Positions 11,821 through 25,000 of a DNA stretch of 64,000 nt are shown piece by piece. The DNA lies in the NCBI GenBank assembly GCA_012845835.1, contig JABAKD010000020.1, positions 3,234,936 through 3,298,935 of the forward strand, read 5' to 3'. The position numbers were made by a program, and so were the translations under genes. This DNA is from Undaria pinnatifida (lineage: Eukaryota; Sar; Phaeophyceae; Laminariales; Alariaceae). Numbering within the stretch: the stretch's first letter is position 1; each line of letters starts with the position of its first letter. The notes under the pieces were generated by a model that saw only the letters and a list, made by a program, of their open reading frames with translations, did not search any database and was not told the origin of the DNA.

Positions 11821-12475
11821 TTGACATCCCGATCCCGCCCAGACCTGATCCCGTCTTCACGGACCTATGAGCCCTCTAAACTGACCCCGGGTATGTACTA
11901 CCGTAATAAGTAGCCGCCAACAGGGCCCACCAAGCACCCTGGTCCCACGCCGACCAAAATCGAGGGCCGGCCGGAGCAAATCGAGGGTCGGCCACAGCCA
12001 GTGCCCTCGTCACTCGTCGTACGTGTTTCCTGGCAACGGCAGTGTGCGTATTGTCTTGACGTTAGATCGGTTATTTCTACCCAGCGTCATCAGTAGAACA
12101 CCCAGTGTTCATCCCGGTTCTTCATCCTATCATGGAGAGGCACAAACTATGTGGTGACAGACTGTGAAAAAGAGAAACCCGTGTCGAATCGGTTACAAGT
12201 ACCTGTACAGCAATCTGTTTTGTTGACTAAAAGACCAGTCGCGATAAGGCGGTGGTTAACCGTAAACGGCAGTGTGTACAAAAATTGTGCTGGATATCGA
12301 AACGAAAAAAAAATCGGTGCGATAAGATCCAAGAATGCTTCGATAACGGCAACGACAACGATATTATCGGTGTTGAGTAGAAACACCAAAAAACTCGGTA
12401 GTGGAGGCGATAACCGACGCCCAAAGCTCACAGCCCTTCCGCCGACCTTCGTTTTTTTTTTTTTTCGGAGTCGCC
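11821..12475. other. No gene recognised
   Basis: No conserved frame was seen. The long frames that overlap its right end come from the G-rich minisatellite that follows. Confidence 0.4.
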
Positions 12476-12730
12476 CCGGTGTGGCAAGCGGGAGGGGTCC
12501 CCCCTTTCTGGCAAGCGGGGAGGTCCCCCGCCTTGTGGCAAATGGGGGGGTCCCCCCATTTGTGGCAACGGGGGGGGTCCCCCTCCTTGTGGTAACGGGG
12601 GGGGTCCCCTCCTTGTGGCAACGGGGGGAGAAAGGGGGGAGGTCCCCCGCCTTGTGGTAACGGGGGGGTCCCCCCCCTTGTGGCAACGGGGGGGGGGGTC
12701 ACCCCCCCTTGTGGCAAACGGGGGGGTTAC
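12476..12730. repeat. G/C-rich minisatellite, period about 30
   Basis: Units of the type TTGTGGCAACGGGGGGGTCC are repeated about eight times with small length changes. Each unit can fold on itself because G runs meet C runs. Confidence 0.92.
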
Positions 12731-13333
12731 GTCCATTCATGTATCTATACAAGTACCTGTTCAAACCTATCATCGGAATAACATGTACCAGGTACGTATA
12801 ACGCTGATCTTCTTTCTGACAAAACACCAATGGCCCTCGTTCGCTAAATGCTGTTTGCTGGTTGTTACTCTGTCGCCTGTCCCCCCGGGAGGCGTTCGGC
12901 CTTATATCGTTTTTATCGCATCGCTACAAGTATCGTTTTTCGAATTATCGATCGATGCCTCAAAATATATCGAAACTTTCGATACGATACCCAACACTAC
13001 AGCGGTGTACAATCGATTATTCGGCTTCGTCGAAATGGATTTAGATATGGATAAAACTAAGGAAATGCGAACAAATGTAAGCTTCCGCGGAATTTCCGTA
13101 GGCTGTCTTTCACTGATAACACGCTGTTTATGACGTCCAAGAGACCAAGTCTGGGTATGACCATCATCGTCCTGACGTATCATGTGCGTTCCTTTCCATG
13201 CCCGTCAGCAGCTGGCGTAAGCCCGCCCGGACTTTTTCGCCTTGCTGTATTCTCCCCTCAGTGCCCTTTACGCACTTGGTGCCCTCGATGTGCCCAAAGC
13301 CTTTTTCTGCCAGTTTCTAGGATCTGTTTGTAA

Positions 13334-14093
13334 GGCCATTTCTTATGCAGTCGGATCAGTCGAAAACGGTTTTCGACTGAAGCCCAAATCGGGCTTTCTT
13401 ACACAGTCGAAAAGGGCTTTTTCGACTCAACGTTTTTCGACTGGGAATTCCGACTGGCGGATCCAGTCGAAAAACTCGACTTTTTCGACTGGATGGTCGA
13501 AAAACTCAGTCGAAAAAGTTTTACCCCTGATTTTTGAACCCATCGCATCGCTCATCCCACCACAAAGCACACACCCACACGCCCACACACCCATACCAGG
13601 TACCACACAGCAGTATCATATAACAGCGCCGACGCTGCCTTTGCTATCACTGCTGTTGCTTCTCGCCGCAAGTCAGCGTGGCGCACTCCGCTCGCCAGCA
13701 GCGTGTATCACACGACAGCAGTAGCGCGCGTTATCGATGCCACTTTGGCAACAACGGCCACGCCTGCTGTAGCTCTGTCGGCTTTCGGCTAAGCCCAACG
13801 CCACCAACCCGCTTGGACAAAGGTCCGTCGCGCGCGAAGCACGCGTTGCTCGCGAAGAACACGCGAAGCACAGCTGAGAGCTGCCAACCGATTTTCGACT
13901 GCCATACAGCAGTACAGCAGTACTCCCTCACACCAACCGCCTCTAAAAAGAGCACAAAAACTCTAAAATCGACTCGACCGACGATAAGAAGAGGGACCAG
14001 AAGAATCCAGTCGGAAAAAAATCCCGCCGAAAAAAAATCCAGTCGAAAAGGGCCATTTTCGACAGGCGGAATCCGACAGTGTAAGAAATTGCC
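13334..14093. mobile_element. Non-autonomous Harbinger-like transposon
   Basis: The ends are imperfect inverted repeats: GGCCATTTCTTATGCAGTCG at the left and, on the other strand, GGCAATTTCTTACACTGTCG at the right. Both sides are flanked by TAA (13331-13333 and 14094-14096), the 3-bp target duplication of PIF/Harbinger. Inside the left end are many palindromic CAGTCGAAAA units. No transposase frame was recognised. Confidence 0.78.
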
Positions 14094-15432
14094 TAATGTG
14101 GTGTTCTTCCTTTCCTTTCCCTTGCTTGCATTTCTTTGCTTTTTCAATTGCCGCTGGTCTTTCGTGCACATGGGTATTGATAGGACTGGCTAGCTGGTTA
14201 GTCGGTTGGTTAATATTTTTCGCCGCACCCCCCCCCTGCTGGCGAGCTCATGTCCTTCACCCACTGCGTGTAATACGCCTTTGTCTTGCTGTATTTGCTT
14301 ACCGTGGGCGCGTACTTTGTTTTTTTTTTTCGTAGCGCTGTGTGATTTGCCTTTACCTCGCGGCACCCCCCCTCGCTGGCGAGTCTGCGTAGATTCTTAC
14401 GTGCCAGGTACGTGTTATCTTTTGATGCTTCGTTTTCTATTCCTCTCGTTTTTTTTTCTTCCTTGTTTTTTGTACTCGGATTTGTGTAATACGTCGTTTG
14501 GTTTCATCGGTGGCATGCGGTGTAGTCGGTTTCACCTGCGAGTCTTGAAACGTACCTGGTATGTACCAGTATGGGCCTGGTACGTACGTACGCTGACTTT
14601 CCGATTTCATGTTTTATCTTTTTTCTTTCGTCGTGTGTACGACTTGCTTCAGCCACGTTGTTCCAGGTGTACGTTTATCGTTTTTTACATTATTATTGTG
14701 GATACTAGGCCCTATTCCCTAGATCGTACCGCCTCGTTATGACTATAATCCTTCAAGACCATCCTGGCTTCTCGAGGGAGGGTACCTTTACTGCTTTTTC
14801 GAGAAAATGGGTGACATACTCTTCAAATATTGTATTATAAAAGTTAAAGTACACTCCAGCTGTGAGATCGAAGATTTTGTCGAAACTCTTCTTTGCAAGC
14901 TATGTGTGATACTCCGATCGCGCGTTATATCCTAACCGTAACCCTAACCCGATGAAACGCAACCAACCATTGTAGGGTGAACCCCCTTCGTCTCGTACAC
15001 AGTGTGCGTCAACCATCGTCTCGAAAGAGTGGTAACCTCTGATTGTCTCGAGGGCACTCTGAGGTGTTTCCTCATCGCTGACCCTCGAGCGCGCGGTTAC
15101 GCGCATAACCCACGTCGGCGTGTCTGCACAACGTACACCTTATAACATGGGAGATCAACCTGCGAAAGGACTACCGCCCCACATTTTTTTTTCCTGGGGT
15201 ATTCTTCCGCTCCAGAGTGACTGGAGCCTGCCCTGTGACCACGGACTTAATTAAGCGAGTTAACGTGGGAATGACAACAACAACTTGGTGTTGCGCTCCA
15301 TTTCACAGCCTTGGTTTTTAGCTATTTGTAGTCTGTGGGCGCGTACCCGCGTGTTTACCTGATGCGCAGCGAAGAGGACTGCACGGCCTCTGGGAGAACG
15401 AGGCTCTCTCCCTGTCCGAATGACCGCTCACC
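14094..15432. other. Intergenic, repeats only
   Basis: It holds a dispersed-repeat copy at 14850-14925, a short telomere-like CCCTAACCC near 14942, and an AAC-tailed element at 15232-15284. No gene was recognised. Confidence 0.5.
15232..15284 (+). mobile_element. Short element with (AAC)n tail, third copy
   Basis: The head CTGTGACCACGGACTTAATT followed by AAGCGAGTTAACGTGGGAAT matches the copies at 2965 and 5661 with a few changes and a shorter AAC tail. Confidence 0.6.
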
Positions 15433-15669
15433 ATGCTGCTGAACTGCTGTATGCTGTACTGCTGTACCTTGATCGTGCGCCCTCTGAGGCGGCCGGCTGA
15501 AACGAACAGTAATGACCACCACCCCTTCAACTTCAAGAAAGGCAGCAGGAAATACTCGTACAGTGGCAGCATCAGCAACACCGACAACACCAACAACAAC
15601 CAAGCGAACTACAACCACCACCACCACTTCGACCACAACAATAGCAACAGGACATGCTTCGTACAATAG
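15433..15669 (+). other. ORF in the same frame just upstream of SET exon 1, ended by one TAG
   Basis: An ATG at 15433 opens a 78-codon frame starting MLLNCCMLYCCTLIV, in exactly the same frame as SET exon 1. It is separated from it only by the TAG at 15667. Its second half is the same His/Asn/Thr-rich repeat-derived composition. It could be the true N-terminus if a small intron removes the TAG, or it may be repeat-derived noise. Confidence 0.25.
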
Positions 15670-16061
15670 CGGAATTACCGACAACGACAACATCAAGTGC
15701 AGCACCCACCGCCACCACTTCAACCACAGCAACAACAGCAACAGGAAATACTTCGACAAAATCATGAACGACAACAACAGCAACAACCACAACCACAACA
15801 ACCAAAACCACAAAAACCACAAAAAACACGAAAAAACACGAAAAAACACACACACAAAAAACACCACACCCACGTCCACGTCCACGTCCACAACCCCGAA
15901 CGCACCCACAACGAGCAGGTGGTGGCGTTCGAGCGCTGGCTGCGGGAGAACGGCGGTAACTTTCCGCGTCTGGAGATTCGACGGTATGACCCGGAAGTAC
16001 GAGGGGTGCACGCCAAAGACGCGATAGACCCGGACGAGGTCATCGTGGAAATCCCTCTCAG
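15670..16061 (+). CDS. SET gene exon 1 (5' end uncertain)
   Basis: The frame is open from just after a TAG at 15667-15669 and ends at a GGTGAG donor (GT at 16062). Its first two thirds code for Gln-, Asn-, Lys- and His-rich low complexity made from CAA/CAC/AAA repeats. The conserved part starts near 15917 with NEQVVAFERWLRENGG. There is no in-frame ATG in this block, so translation must start in an upstream exon joined by an acceptor in or before the repeat. The exon ends with two bases of an Arg codon completed by exon 2. Confidence 0.7.
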
Positions 16062-19000
16062 GTGAGCGAGGCGGGAGGAGGAGGGGGGGAGAACCTTTTA
16101 GAAGGAGAGCGAGAGAGATTATGTAGAGGGAGGCGGAGAGAAGAAGGGGGGGGGGGGGGAGGGAGAAACAGAGCGGTCTCACGGCCGGAGAGAAAGAGTG
16201 CATAAAGCACCGACGCGAGGTTTCGTGCTCTCGGAAAAGCAGGGATGCGGTGAGGTGGAGACGGAGACCTGCGGCTTTTCTAGCGTACCGCGGCGTACGA
16301 TATGGCGAAAAAGGAGGCTCGCCGGCGCAGTGCTTACTGGCGTTGAGCGTCTCATGCACGACTCTTGTCCTTTTGTTGGGCGCCTGCTGCGCTTTTCGCT
16401 CGAAGCCTGCCCGGGGTTTCTGGGTAGGTGGCGTTTTGTTTCGACCGGGGGCCGTGACGAGGTCTCCGGGAGCCGTGACGGAGGCTATGGAGGCTATGTC
16501 AGCGTTTGTCCTGGAGCGATGGTGGAGGCTGTACGTGCGAACGTACCCTCGGAATGGTGGCGTGCGCTGGCTGGAGTGTGGCGTCGGCAACAGGAGGAGC
16601 TGTGGGGAGGGGTTGCGGAGAAGTTTCCCCTTCTCCGTCCGCTGCTGTTTGCTGCGGCTGCTGCTTACTGGCTATCGTTGCGGCCGTTGGTGCTTGCTGT
16701 GGCAGCGGCTGCCGCTGCTGCTTGCTGCTGCTATGGCGGTGGCGGCTCCCGCTCCTGCTCCTCCTGCTGTGTTAGGTCTTGCATGGGTGGGCAACCACCC
16801 GTTTTTTTTTTGTTTTTCCCGCCTTGAGGACACCCCCACGATAAGCTACCGCTTCTCGCAAGCCCCTCTTCCCGCGGTTCCAATCCTTTCCTTGCAACCC
16901 CCCCCCCCCCCCCCCCCCCCCTCCCCTCCCTCCCTCCCTCCCTCCCTCCCTCCCGTGTTTCCTTCCTTCCTTCCTTCCCCTCTTCCCCACGACTTTTCGC
17001 TGTGGTCCCTTGTTTGTTGTTGTTCATGTCTTCTGTTGGCGCGCGGTCTACCGTCCACGCCTCCACCCCTCGCCAACGCTATCACCAAACCAACACCAAC
17101 ACCACGCCAACACCAACGCCAACGCTATCACCCAACACTACACCAACATCAACACCAACACCAACACCAACACCAACACCAACACCAACACCAACACCAA
17201 CACCAACACCAACACCAACACCAACACCACACCAACACCAACGCCAACACCAACAACACACCAACGCCGACGCCGACGCCGACGCCGACGCCAACGCCGA
17301 CATCGACATCGACGCTGCCCGCAAAGGTGCCTTGTAACAGTCGAGATGGGCAAGGCCCTGCCGGTGGGACAAGCGGTGCTGACCTCGGGCGTTTCGTTCG
17401 ACGCCCCCAAGCACATATTTCTAATGCTGTTCATCCTGACAGACATGAAGCGTCCGGACACCTTCTTCCGGCCGTACTATGACCTCCTACCCAGCACGCT
17501 GAGCAACATGCCCATCTTCTGGCGGGAGGACGAAGTACGGTTGCTGCAGGGGTCGTACCTTGTCACCCAGGTGCGTGTTCTTCGTGTTCGTGCTCGTGTG
17601 TGTATTGTTTCCGTGGTTTCCGTAGTTGTGTTACATGTTTTTTTGTTGTGGTGTGCGTGTGGGTGCCCGTGAATTGCTTGTGGGTTTGTGTGTCCCAGGT
17701 TTTTGTGCCTCCGTGTCCGTGGTTTGGTGTCCGTGGTTTGTGTGTCTTGTGTTTGTGTTTTCGTGATGCGTGTATGTGTCCAGGATTTTGTGGATGTGTA
17801 CACGGTGTGTGCGTTCGTCCTCGACTTTTGTGGGCTTGGTCGTAATGCATGTGTTTCTGTCCGTCCGCACAGTAGTTTATGTTTGTCCTCGGTTTGTGCA
17901 TTTATCCCTGTTTTTGTTTATTGTCCGCGTGCGACAGCTGAGACAACGCTCCCCCGCCCCCCCTTTCTCCCCGCCTCCTCCCTGCCATGCCGCGGGCACC
18001 AATCCAAACCAAACTCAATCACCAACCAAAACCAAAACACCACCGTCCTGCCGCCGCCACCGCGCCTCCCCTCCCCCCGGCGACTGACTGCTTCCCAAGG
18101 TGGAGGAGCGAAACCTGGCGATCGAGGGCGACTACGGAGTTATCTGCGACCTGTACCCACCATTCCGCGACGTAGCTACCCTAGAGGAGTTCAAGTGGGC
18201 TCGCATGTGCGTGTGCAGCAGGAACTTTGGGCTCGACGTCGGAGGGCTGAGGACTAGCGCGCTTGTCCCTTACGCGGACATGCTGAACCACTACCGGTGA
18301 GCCGAGAGAATGGAGTTGCAGACCGGGGAGTGTTTTGTGGTTGAGGGGGGGGGGGGGGGGGGAGGGGGTGGTCTGATGATGTAGCGGTGCGGGGAGGGAG
18401 GGGGGTTTTAGTGGTTGTTGCCCAGGTGTTGTGGTGCTGCTTGCGGTGGTGGTGGTGGTGGTGGTGGTGGTGGTGGTTGTTGCGTCGGTGCTGTGCTTGT
18501 GGTGGTCGTGGAGGGGGGGGGGGGGGGGGGGGGGAGAACATTGAGGTGTCATACAGATAACGGCGCTGTGTGTAGGAGGCCAGCATGCAGGGGAATGGTG
18601 GGATTGATGTGTGGCTTAACGCCTAAGCGGATGCGGTGTCGCATTGGGGTCGGCAAGGGACGTGTCGCTCTTCAGGCGGTCGGCTTTTGCTGCGGAGGGA
18701 GGAAAGGGCGGAAGGGGGGCGGCTCGTTTCGACGCGCGCCGATGACCAACCCCATGACAACAGGGCGGATTTTTTTCGGCACTGTTGATGCTACCACTGC
18801 TGTAGCTGCACGTCATATGCATACGGGACGTGCGTACGTATGCCCCTTACCTGTCCCAGGTCCACCTGATTGTTCAGTTCTTCTGTATGCACAAACTCAC
18901 ATTCCCCGCGCATCACTGTGCTCCCCTTGGTGGTATTATGCGTGTCGAATACCACCGGCGGCGCGGTTTCTGCCTGTTGGGGCCAGCTCCCACCCCCACC

Positions 19001-22000
19001 ACTGCGGTGCAATTGCTGCTGCTGAACCGCAACAAACAACAGCGTTCTGGAACCGCCGGAATATAAAAAAGTTACTTTCCCGCTTTTTTTTTGTGCGTGT
19101 TTTTTTTAACGTGTTTTTGGGTGTCTCTGCTCGTCGTTTTTGCGCGTGTTTGAACGTTTCTGTGCGCTTTTTTGCGGGCATTTCTCACGTTTTTGCTTCT
19201 TATTAACGTTTTCGCGTGTTTGGCACGTTTTTTTTCGCGTTTTTTTTTTTGCGTTTTTTTACTTGCTTGCGTGTTTCTGCGCGCAGGCCGCGGGAGACGA
19301 AATGGACGTACGACAACGAGCGCGGGGCGTTCACGATCACCACTTTGCACGGTATCCAAGGAGGAGCGCAGGTCTACGACAGCTACGGGCAGAAGTGCAA
19401 TCACCGTTTTCTGCTCAACTATGGCTTCGCGATTGAGACCAACCAAGAGGCTAATGGGTTTTGCCCGAACGAGGTGTGGCCGGTGGGGGGGGAGAAGGGG
19501 GGGGATGAAGGTTGTCTGGCGAGTAGGTGGTATTGGTATGTTTTTACATAATGCTGTGTATGCGTGTGATGTTCCAGTGGCCCTGTTGCACTCGCTCGCT
19601 TGTGTTGTCCGCACATTGCAAGATCCAGTGATGAACCAAGCTTGACGTGTAGACTACCTTTAGAGGTACTGTAACCACCTTCAAGAGGTAAGAGGTTCTG
19701 AACGAATATATCGCTTCGCTACGCTCGCTCAGGGTGGAAAAATACAACAGATTACTTGTGTGAAGCGGGCAGATGTCCACGATTGATTGTAGGTGCAAAC
19801 TGAAGACTTGGCAATGCCGAGAGTCTCGCCGCCATGCTCCAGGAAAACAGCCCGAACGCCGCATGCATGAGTATACGCAATGTGTCCGGTGTCTTGGTTT
19901 ACGTACTTGCGGTGTATGCCTCCTGGAAGTTTGTAACAAGAGAGCTTTTTTTTTTTCTTGTCTCTTGCTACGATGACGACTCGGCACGGGCGCTGGGTAT
20001 GCAGGATGTCGATGGATGGGAAAAAAACAATTTACTCAAAAACACATATTTTACACTTCTCAGCGTGGAACATGGGTTGAAGTGGCAGCAGAGAGACGGC
20101 TGTTTTAGGTCACGTCAGTCACCCCTTATGTTCCGTACTAAAAACAAGTGTATTTTACATCTAGACCGCGGTCCGTCATAGGGCTGAGTTCCAGCGGTAC
20201 TTGGGGAAAATTCAAATTAGTTGTTGGTGGCTTTTGTTTTACATTATTCAAAACAACAACGAAGAGGGAAAAACACGTAAAAATATATACGAGCGTACAT
20301 GTACATGGTGGCTCTCGTCAAAATACTTGTGCTTGTCTGCTGGCTTGCGTTGTCGCACTCTGGTCGGCACGAACGTACTGCTGCATTATATGTACTTTGC
20401 TGCTCTGCAGGGCCGGCCGATTGCAGGCTGTTCGGCTGTGCTTGCGGTACGTAGATACTGTGGTTATCGGTGCTTGGTTTGTGCCATCGCTTCGCGGTCC
20501 GCGCAGAAAAAGCAGGTTCAAAAATGAAACGGGGGGGGGGAGGAAAAGAGGAAAAGACGAAACAATTCGGGGATCCGTCCGGACAATGCAATTTTCTCGT
20601 CGGCACCGCAATCCCGCCATGGGGAGAAAACTCTTGGAGTTATGTAGACTAGGATCATATTTTAGGAGTTGGAAATGAGTTCAGAGCTGAGAATAGGCTT
20701 AGAGGCCAGAGAACTGCCGAAGGCAGCCTCCGAAGGCACCCAGATTAGAGTAAGTGAGTACAGTAGATTTCAACAGTATTTTTGTTGTTGTTGTAGTTGT
20801 TGCTGTTGTTGTTGTCGTTGTCGTTGTCGTTGTTGTTGTCGTTGTTGCTGTTGTTGTTGTTGTTGCTGCTGCTGCTGTGGTTGTTGTTGCTGTGGTCGTG
20901 GTTTGTTGTTTTCTTTGCTGTTTGTGCCTCGCCGTCTGTGCGCACGCACCATCGGGATATATGTAGCGGAAGCGAAGAATGAAAGAGCTTTTTTGTGGGG
21001 CCTAGTCCGCTTGAGATCTCCGGAAAGTCTCCAATCTTGTCCCGCGTTCTTTATAGTATAGTTGTTCGTTCCGTGTTTCGTTGGATCAACAGTAGCTACA
21101 TCTGCGAGCCCAACGGTATCCCCGCTTCGTTTGTCGAGAAACTTTTAAAATCCAGCTGTTTAAAAACAAGGATTATAACCAGGTACCAGGTAAGTGCTAT
21201 TGTTGTTTACAGTGCGTCGTTTGCTGCCGCCGAGATGGAGTTATGGCTCGACCCGCCCCACACCCGCACACCTACCGCCCGTTCCGGCGCGCTCCCATCG
21301 CGTCCTTCATCCATCTCATGGGGTCATTGGCCCATCTTTTCGCGTCATTCGTCCATCTAATCGTGTTGTTGGTCCGTTTCATCGCGTCGCTGCGATAGAG
21401 GCACAGTACCTTTTTTTGGCGAAAATGTTTTCTGAATGACGGGGCTCCTTAACTCCTTTAGAGCCCCAAAATCCCTCCCCATACTAATTTCAAGTAAATT
21501 GTCCCCTGAAAGGGGTTCCAGTGGTGAAGGCGTTGACCTCTTTTAAGAGCGCCCCAAAACCCCTCCCTACGCTAATTCCATGTTATTTTGTCCCCAAAAA
21601 CGGGTTTCCGGGTTGTTTAAGGCGTTAACCCAAAATCGTCCTAACGATGTCGCCCTTGTTTTGCGGTACCTGGTGTAATATGACGTTTGTTTTTGTATAC
21701 CTAGACCCGTGACAATTGTTTACGAAGTTGCAGTCACTGCCATTTTTTTTGTCAGACTCGTTTTTTTGGATGGGGTATGCTAAGGTATTTAAGAATACCT
21801 GGTAGTTTATGGTGTTTATCGTGTGATAAGCTTGAGGAAGAAAAGAAGGCACCTCTGCCTTGGCGTGTATCCGTGTGAGGGTGTCAATCTCATCGCGCCG
21901 TTTGTCCTTCCCATCGCTCAGGTTCCGTTGGTATTCCGTCTGGACGCGAGAGATCCTCTGTTCCATAAGAAAGCGAGATTTTGGAGGATGGACGGTCCGG

Positions 22001-25000
22001 AGCAGAGGCGCATCCGGCTGTGCGTTGGCGACAACGACGCCGTTCGAGGCGCGCTGTCGATCCTCAGGATCATTGTCGCCGATGCTGCGGAGATTGCGGT
22101 GGTGGAGGGTGAGCACACGGGCTTTGGAGGCGGTGGTGGTCGTGTAGGTAGCAGTGGTGGTGTTGGTGGTGGTGGTGATGGTGGTGGCGGTAATGTTAGC
22201 GGTGTTGAATTGTTTTGTTTCCGGGTTACAGCTCCTTTTTGTCGGCTAGGCGCTACTGGTCTAAAACTACAGTGGTGTTCTGCACGTGGCTATCCATGGG
22301 AAAAGTTTTATGCGGAAAGTGGGCTTTTAAAATGTTGCACAACAAAAGCTACCGCGAGTATGCCCGTCTATACTCGATTTCCGCCACAAGAAGCCATTAG
22401 AGTTACAACCACAACGGCGCAGCATGTCGTATGCAGTGAGCGCATGCTCAGCTTTTATTACCCCTCTCCCCCACTGTGCCGAAGTCCGTCTTACGAGCAG
22501 TTCTTGGAAGGATACAGCTCACCCTTCATGCGACTCGCCGAACACCTCACGGCGCTTCGCGCTTGGTGCGAGCAATGTCTGCCTGATTGGTGAAAACCCG
22601 ACGTGCTATAGGGATGCAAGGGTCTATAGGTCTAAGGTCATACGACTACGGCCATGCCCAAACTGAGTACCCCCCCCCCCCCCCCTCCCCTTTTCCATCC
22701 TGCCTCCGTTCACATGGTCGCGGACGCTGTTGCCTCGGGCGAGAGCAGAAGGGGCGCGATACGCGTACCGCACGATAAAGGACATCCGCTTCCCGCTCAG
22801 CTTGCGCAACGAGATGGCTGCCATGGAGCGGCTTTTGGCGTTGGTGAAGGGTAGCCTTGCTGGCTATCCGACTTCTCTTGAAGAAGATAGGGCGTTGCTG
22901 AAGGTGCTATTAGTAGCCGGGCCGGGTCGAGCCCAGCGAAGAAAATAATTTTTGGTGTACGGCAGTAGTAGTCCTTGTGTAGTGCCGGTATGTGCACTGT
23001 AGAGGGAAAAACCAGCACTGTGGTGGCAACCGGCACTACTCCGTATGCAATTTTATAGAATTGTTTCAAAATGTGTCAGCTAGGAAAGTTCGGTACATTT
23101 GGGGTCGATAGTCATATTTGCAAGCTGCGTGATACACCGGCTGCTCTTTTTACAGATGCGCTATCCTTTGAGTATGTATGTGACTTCTACAGGTGTCGCC
23201 AGGGTTAACATCAACAAGAAGAAATATTTCCAAGAATAGTAATGGTAGCAAGTATACGTGCTTCATTCCAAGGCGGAAAGTTGTTATGATTGTATTTGAA
23301 AAAATGAAAAAACACACATTGAGCTGTGAGATCGACCAAAAAAGATTTTGATCAAAACTCAGCTTTGCAAGCTGCGTGTTTATGTTATACCACTACGTGT
23401 TGCTCCCGTCTGCGCCAACCGATTTCATAGACGCTAACTGTATCGGGCAACCGGCGTTATGGAGGGATTTCTACTGCTGTATGTGTGTGTTTGCCCCGTT
23501 CCCGCTGTCGGTTTAACATTTCCTTAGAGGGCTGCAGAAGATGATTGCACACTAATTCCAAATGCTTTGGACTCATGCTATTATAATTTCAAGTGTATAT
23601 CTCAAGGGGTTAGCCCGTTGCTAACGGCAAGGCGATGTTGCCCCCAAAAAAAACAATTTTATGGACAAATTTGGAAATTGACGTGGAAAATGGTTGGGCA
23701 CCCATACGTTTTTGGACATCAGTAAACATTTTTTTGGGGAAATAGGCGTGGAAAAAGGGTTGCGTTACCCGTATTGGTATTCAGCATTCCATTATTTTGG
23801 GAAAAAGCCGTACTGTACTTGCATAGTATGACTTGTTCGTCCGGCCTTGGGGAAGACGATCCTAAAAAAATGCATACCGGGGTATCTAATTGTTCTCCGG
23901 ACTGCTGCATGGCTGTGTATGTTTGCAAACTAAATGTTTTGCGGCAGACCTGTTTGTAGCTTCCTGGCCGCGCGGATCTTGGAAGGCAGTTTCCATGCTC
24001 TCATTGCTCGAGGGCTATGTGGTGGTTCGCAGAGCAGATAACAGTAAAGAAATTTCGAAAAGCGTGAACAGCCGCGGTTCTGGCCCGTTTTGGTTCCGTG
24101 TGGGGTAAGGATTAGGAGTCGGGGTCGGAATCGGGTTTGGTTTACGCCCGTGCCTCGATCCCATCAGGAAGCGCTTCCTACCTCGTAAACGCGAACAGCC
24201 CACCGCCGCAAAGATCCGCGCGACCAAAACGCTAGGTTAGCTCATGTTTAGACTACCGGTATACGATAGTACGCAGTCTGGTCTAAAATTTGTTGGTAAC
24301 ATGGTTTTGTAACGTACGAGCGCTAGTGCGGAGTAGGTTATTTTGGTGCTCGCGTTCAAGTGTTTTCATCTGTGTGGGAAGAAATCGTTTCGCGTAGCAG
24401 TTTTTTCAGCTCTTGGCGTTTTTGGTGCATGTGTTGTGGTGTTTTTGCAGCTGCCCATCAAGCTGGTGTGAGGGAGACGGTTTGTTTTGTTTTTTTTGTG
24501 GGAGCGTGGGAGCGTGTCTGCCTGCTGTTCCCTTTTATTGTTGTGCTTCCTTCCCTAATCTTAGCACGTACATACTTCCCTCCCTCCCTCCATCCCCTTC
24601 CCCCTCCCCCCCCCCCCCCCCCCCCCCCCTCAATGCCGCAGAATGGGGGGTTAGAGCCATTCTCGAACCGCCGACATGCACTGATCCAAGTTTGTGGGGA
24701 AAAGGTGGTGCTCCGGCACTACGTCAGCCTGGCGGAGACGGCGTTGGCGTGCCTCTCCGCCGTCGATTCTGAGGAGCTGCTCGAGAGGTTTGTTGCTAGT
24801 ATGGTCGATGTTGACTATTATAGCAGTATGCTGCTGCTGTTTTGGTTTGGTTTGGTTTGGTTTGTTTGTTTCGTTTCGTTTTTTCTATTGTTTCTGTATT
24901 GCTTTTGTTAGGAACTCTATTTTATTTAATTATTTATTTTTTTGTTTCGCTTTCGTTTGTCGTTTCTTCCTTTTTCCCTTTTTTCCGTGAGTTTTTGTTT

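Larger units (their letters stand above)
19474..21921 (+). other. SET intron 4
   Basis: This 2.4-kb intron holds a GTT triplet array at about 20777-20905 and two adjacent small MITE-like copies at about 21449-21629. I see no gene in it. Confidence 0.6.

Noticed and set aside
12147-12736. Several overlapping Pro/Gly-rich frames
   Set aside because: They come from the G/C minisatellite.
14935-14950. Telomere-like CCCTAACCC
   Set aside because: Only about two units, interstitial, with no array.
15355-16590. A 411-codon - strand frame
   Set aside because: It runs antisense through the Asn/Gln/His repeat and the conserved SET exon 1; composition is Val/Leu/Cys repeats with no family match.
21625-22116. 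A 163-codon frame on the - strand
   Set aside because: Its better part is the shadow of SET exon 5, which fits the family and phase on the + strand.
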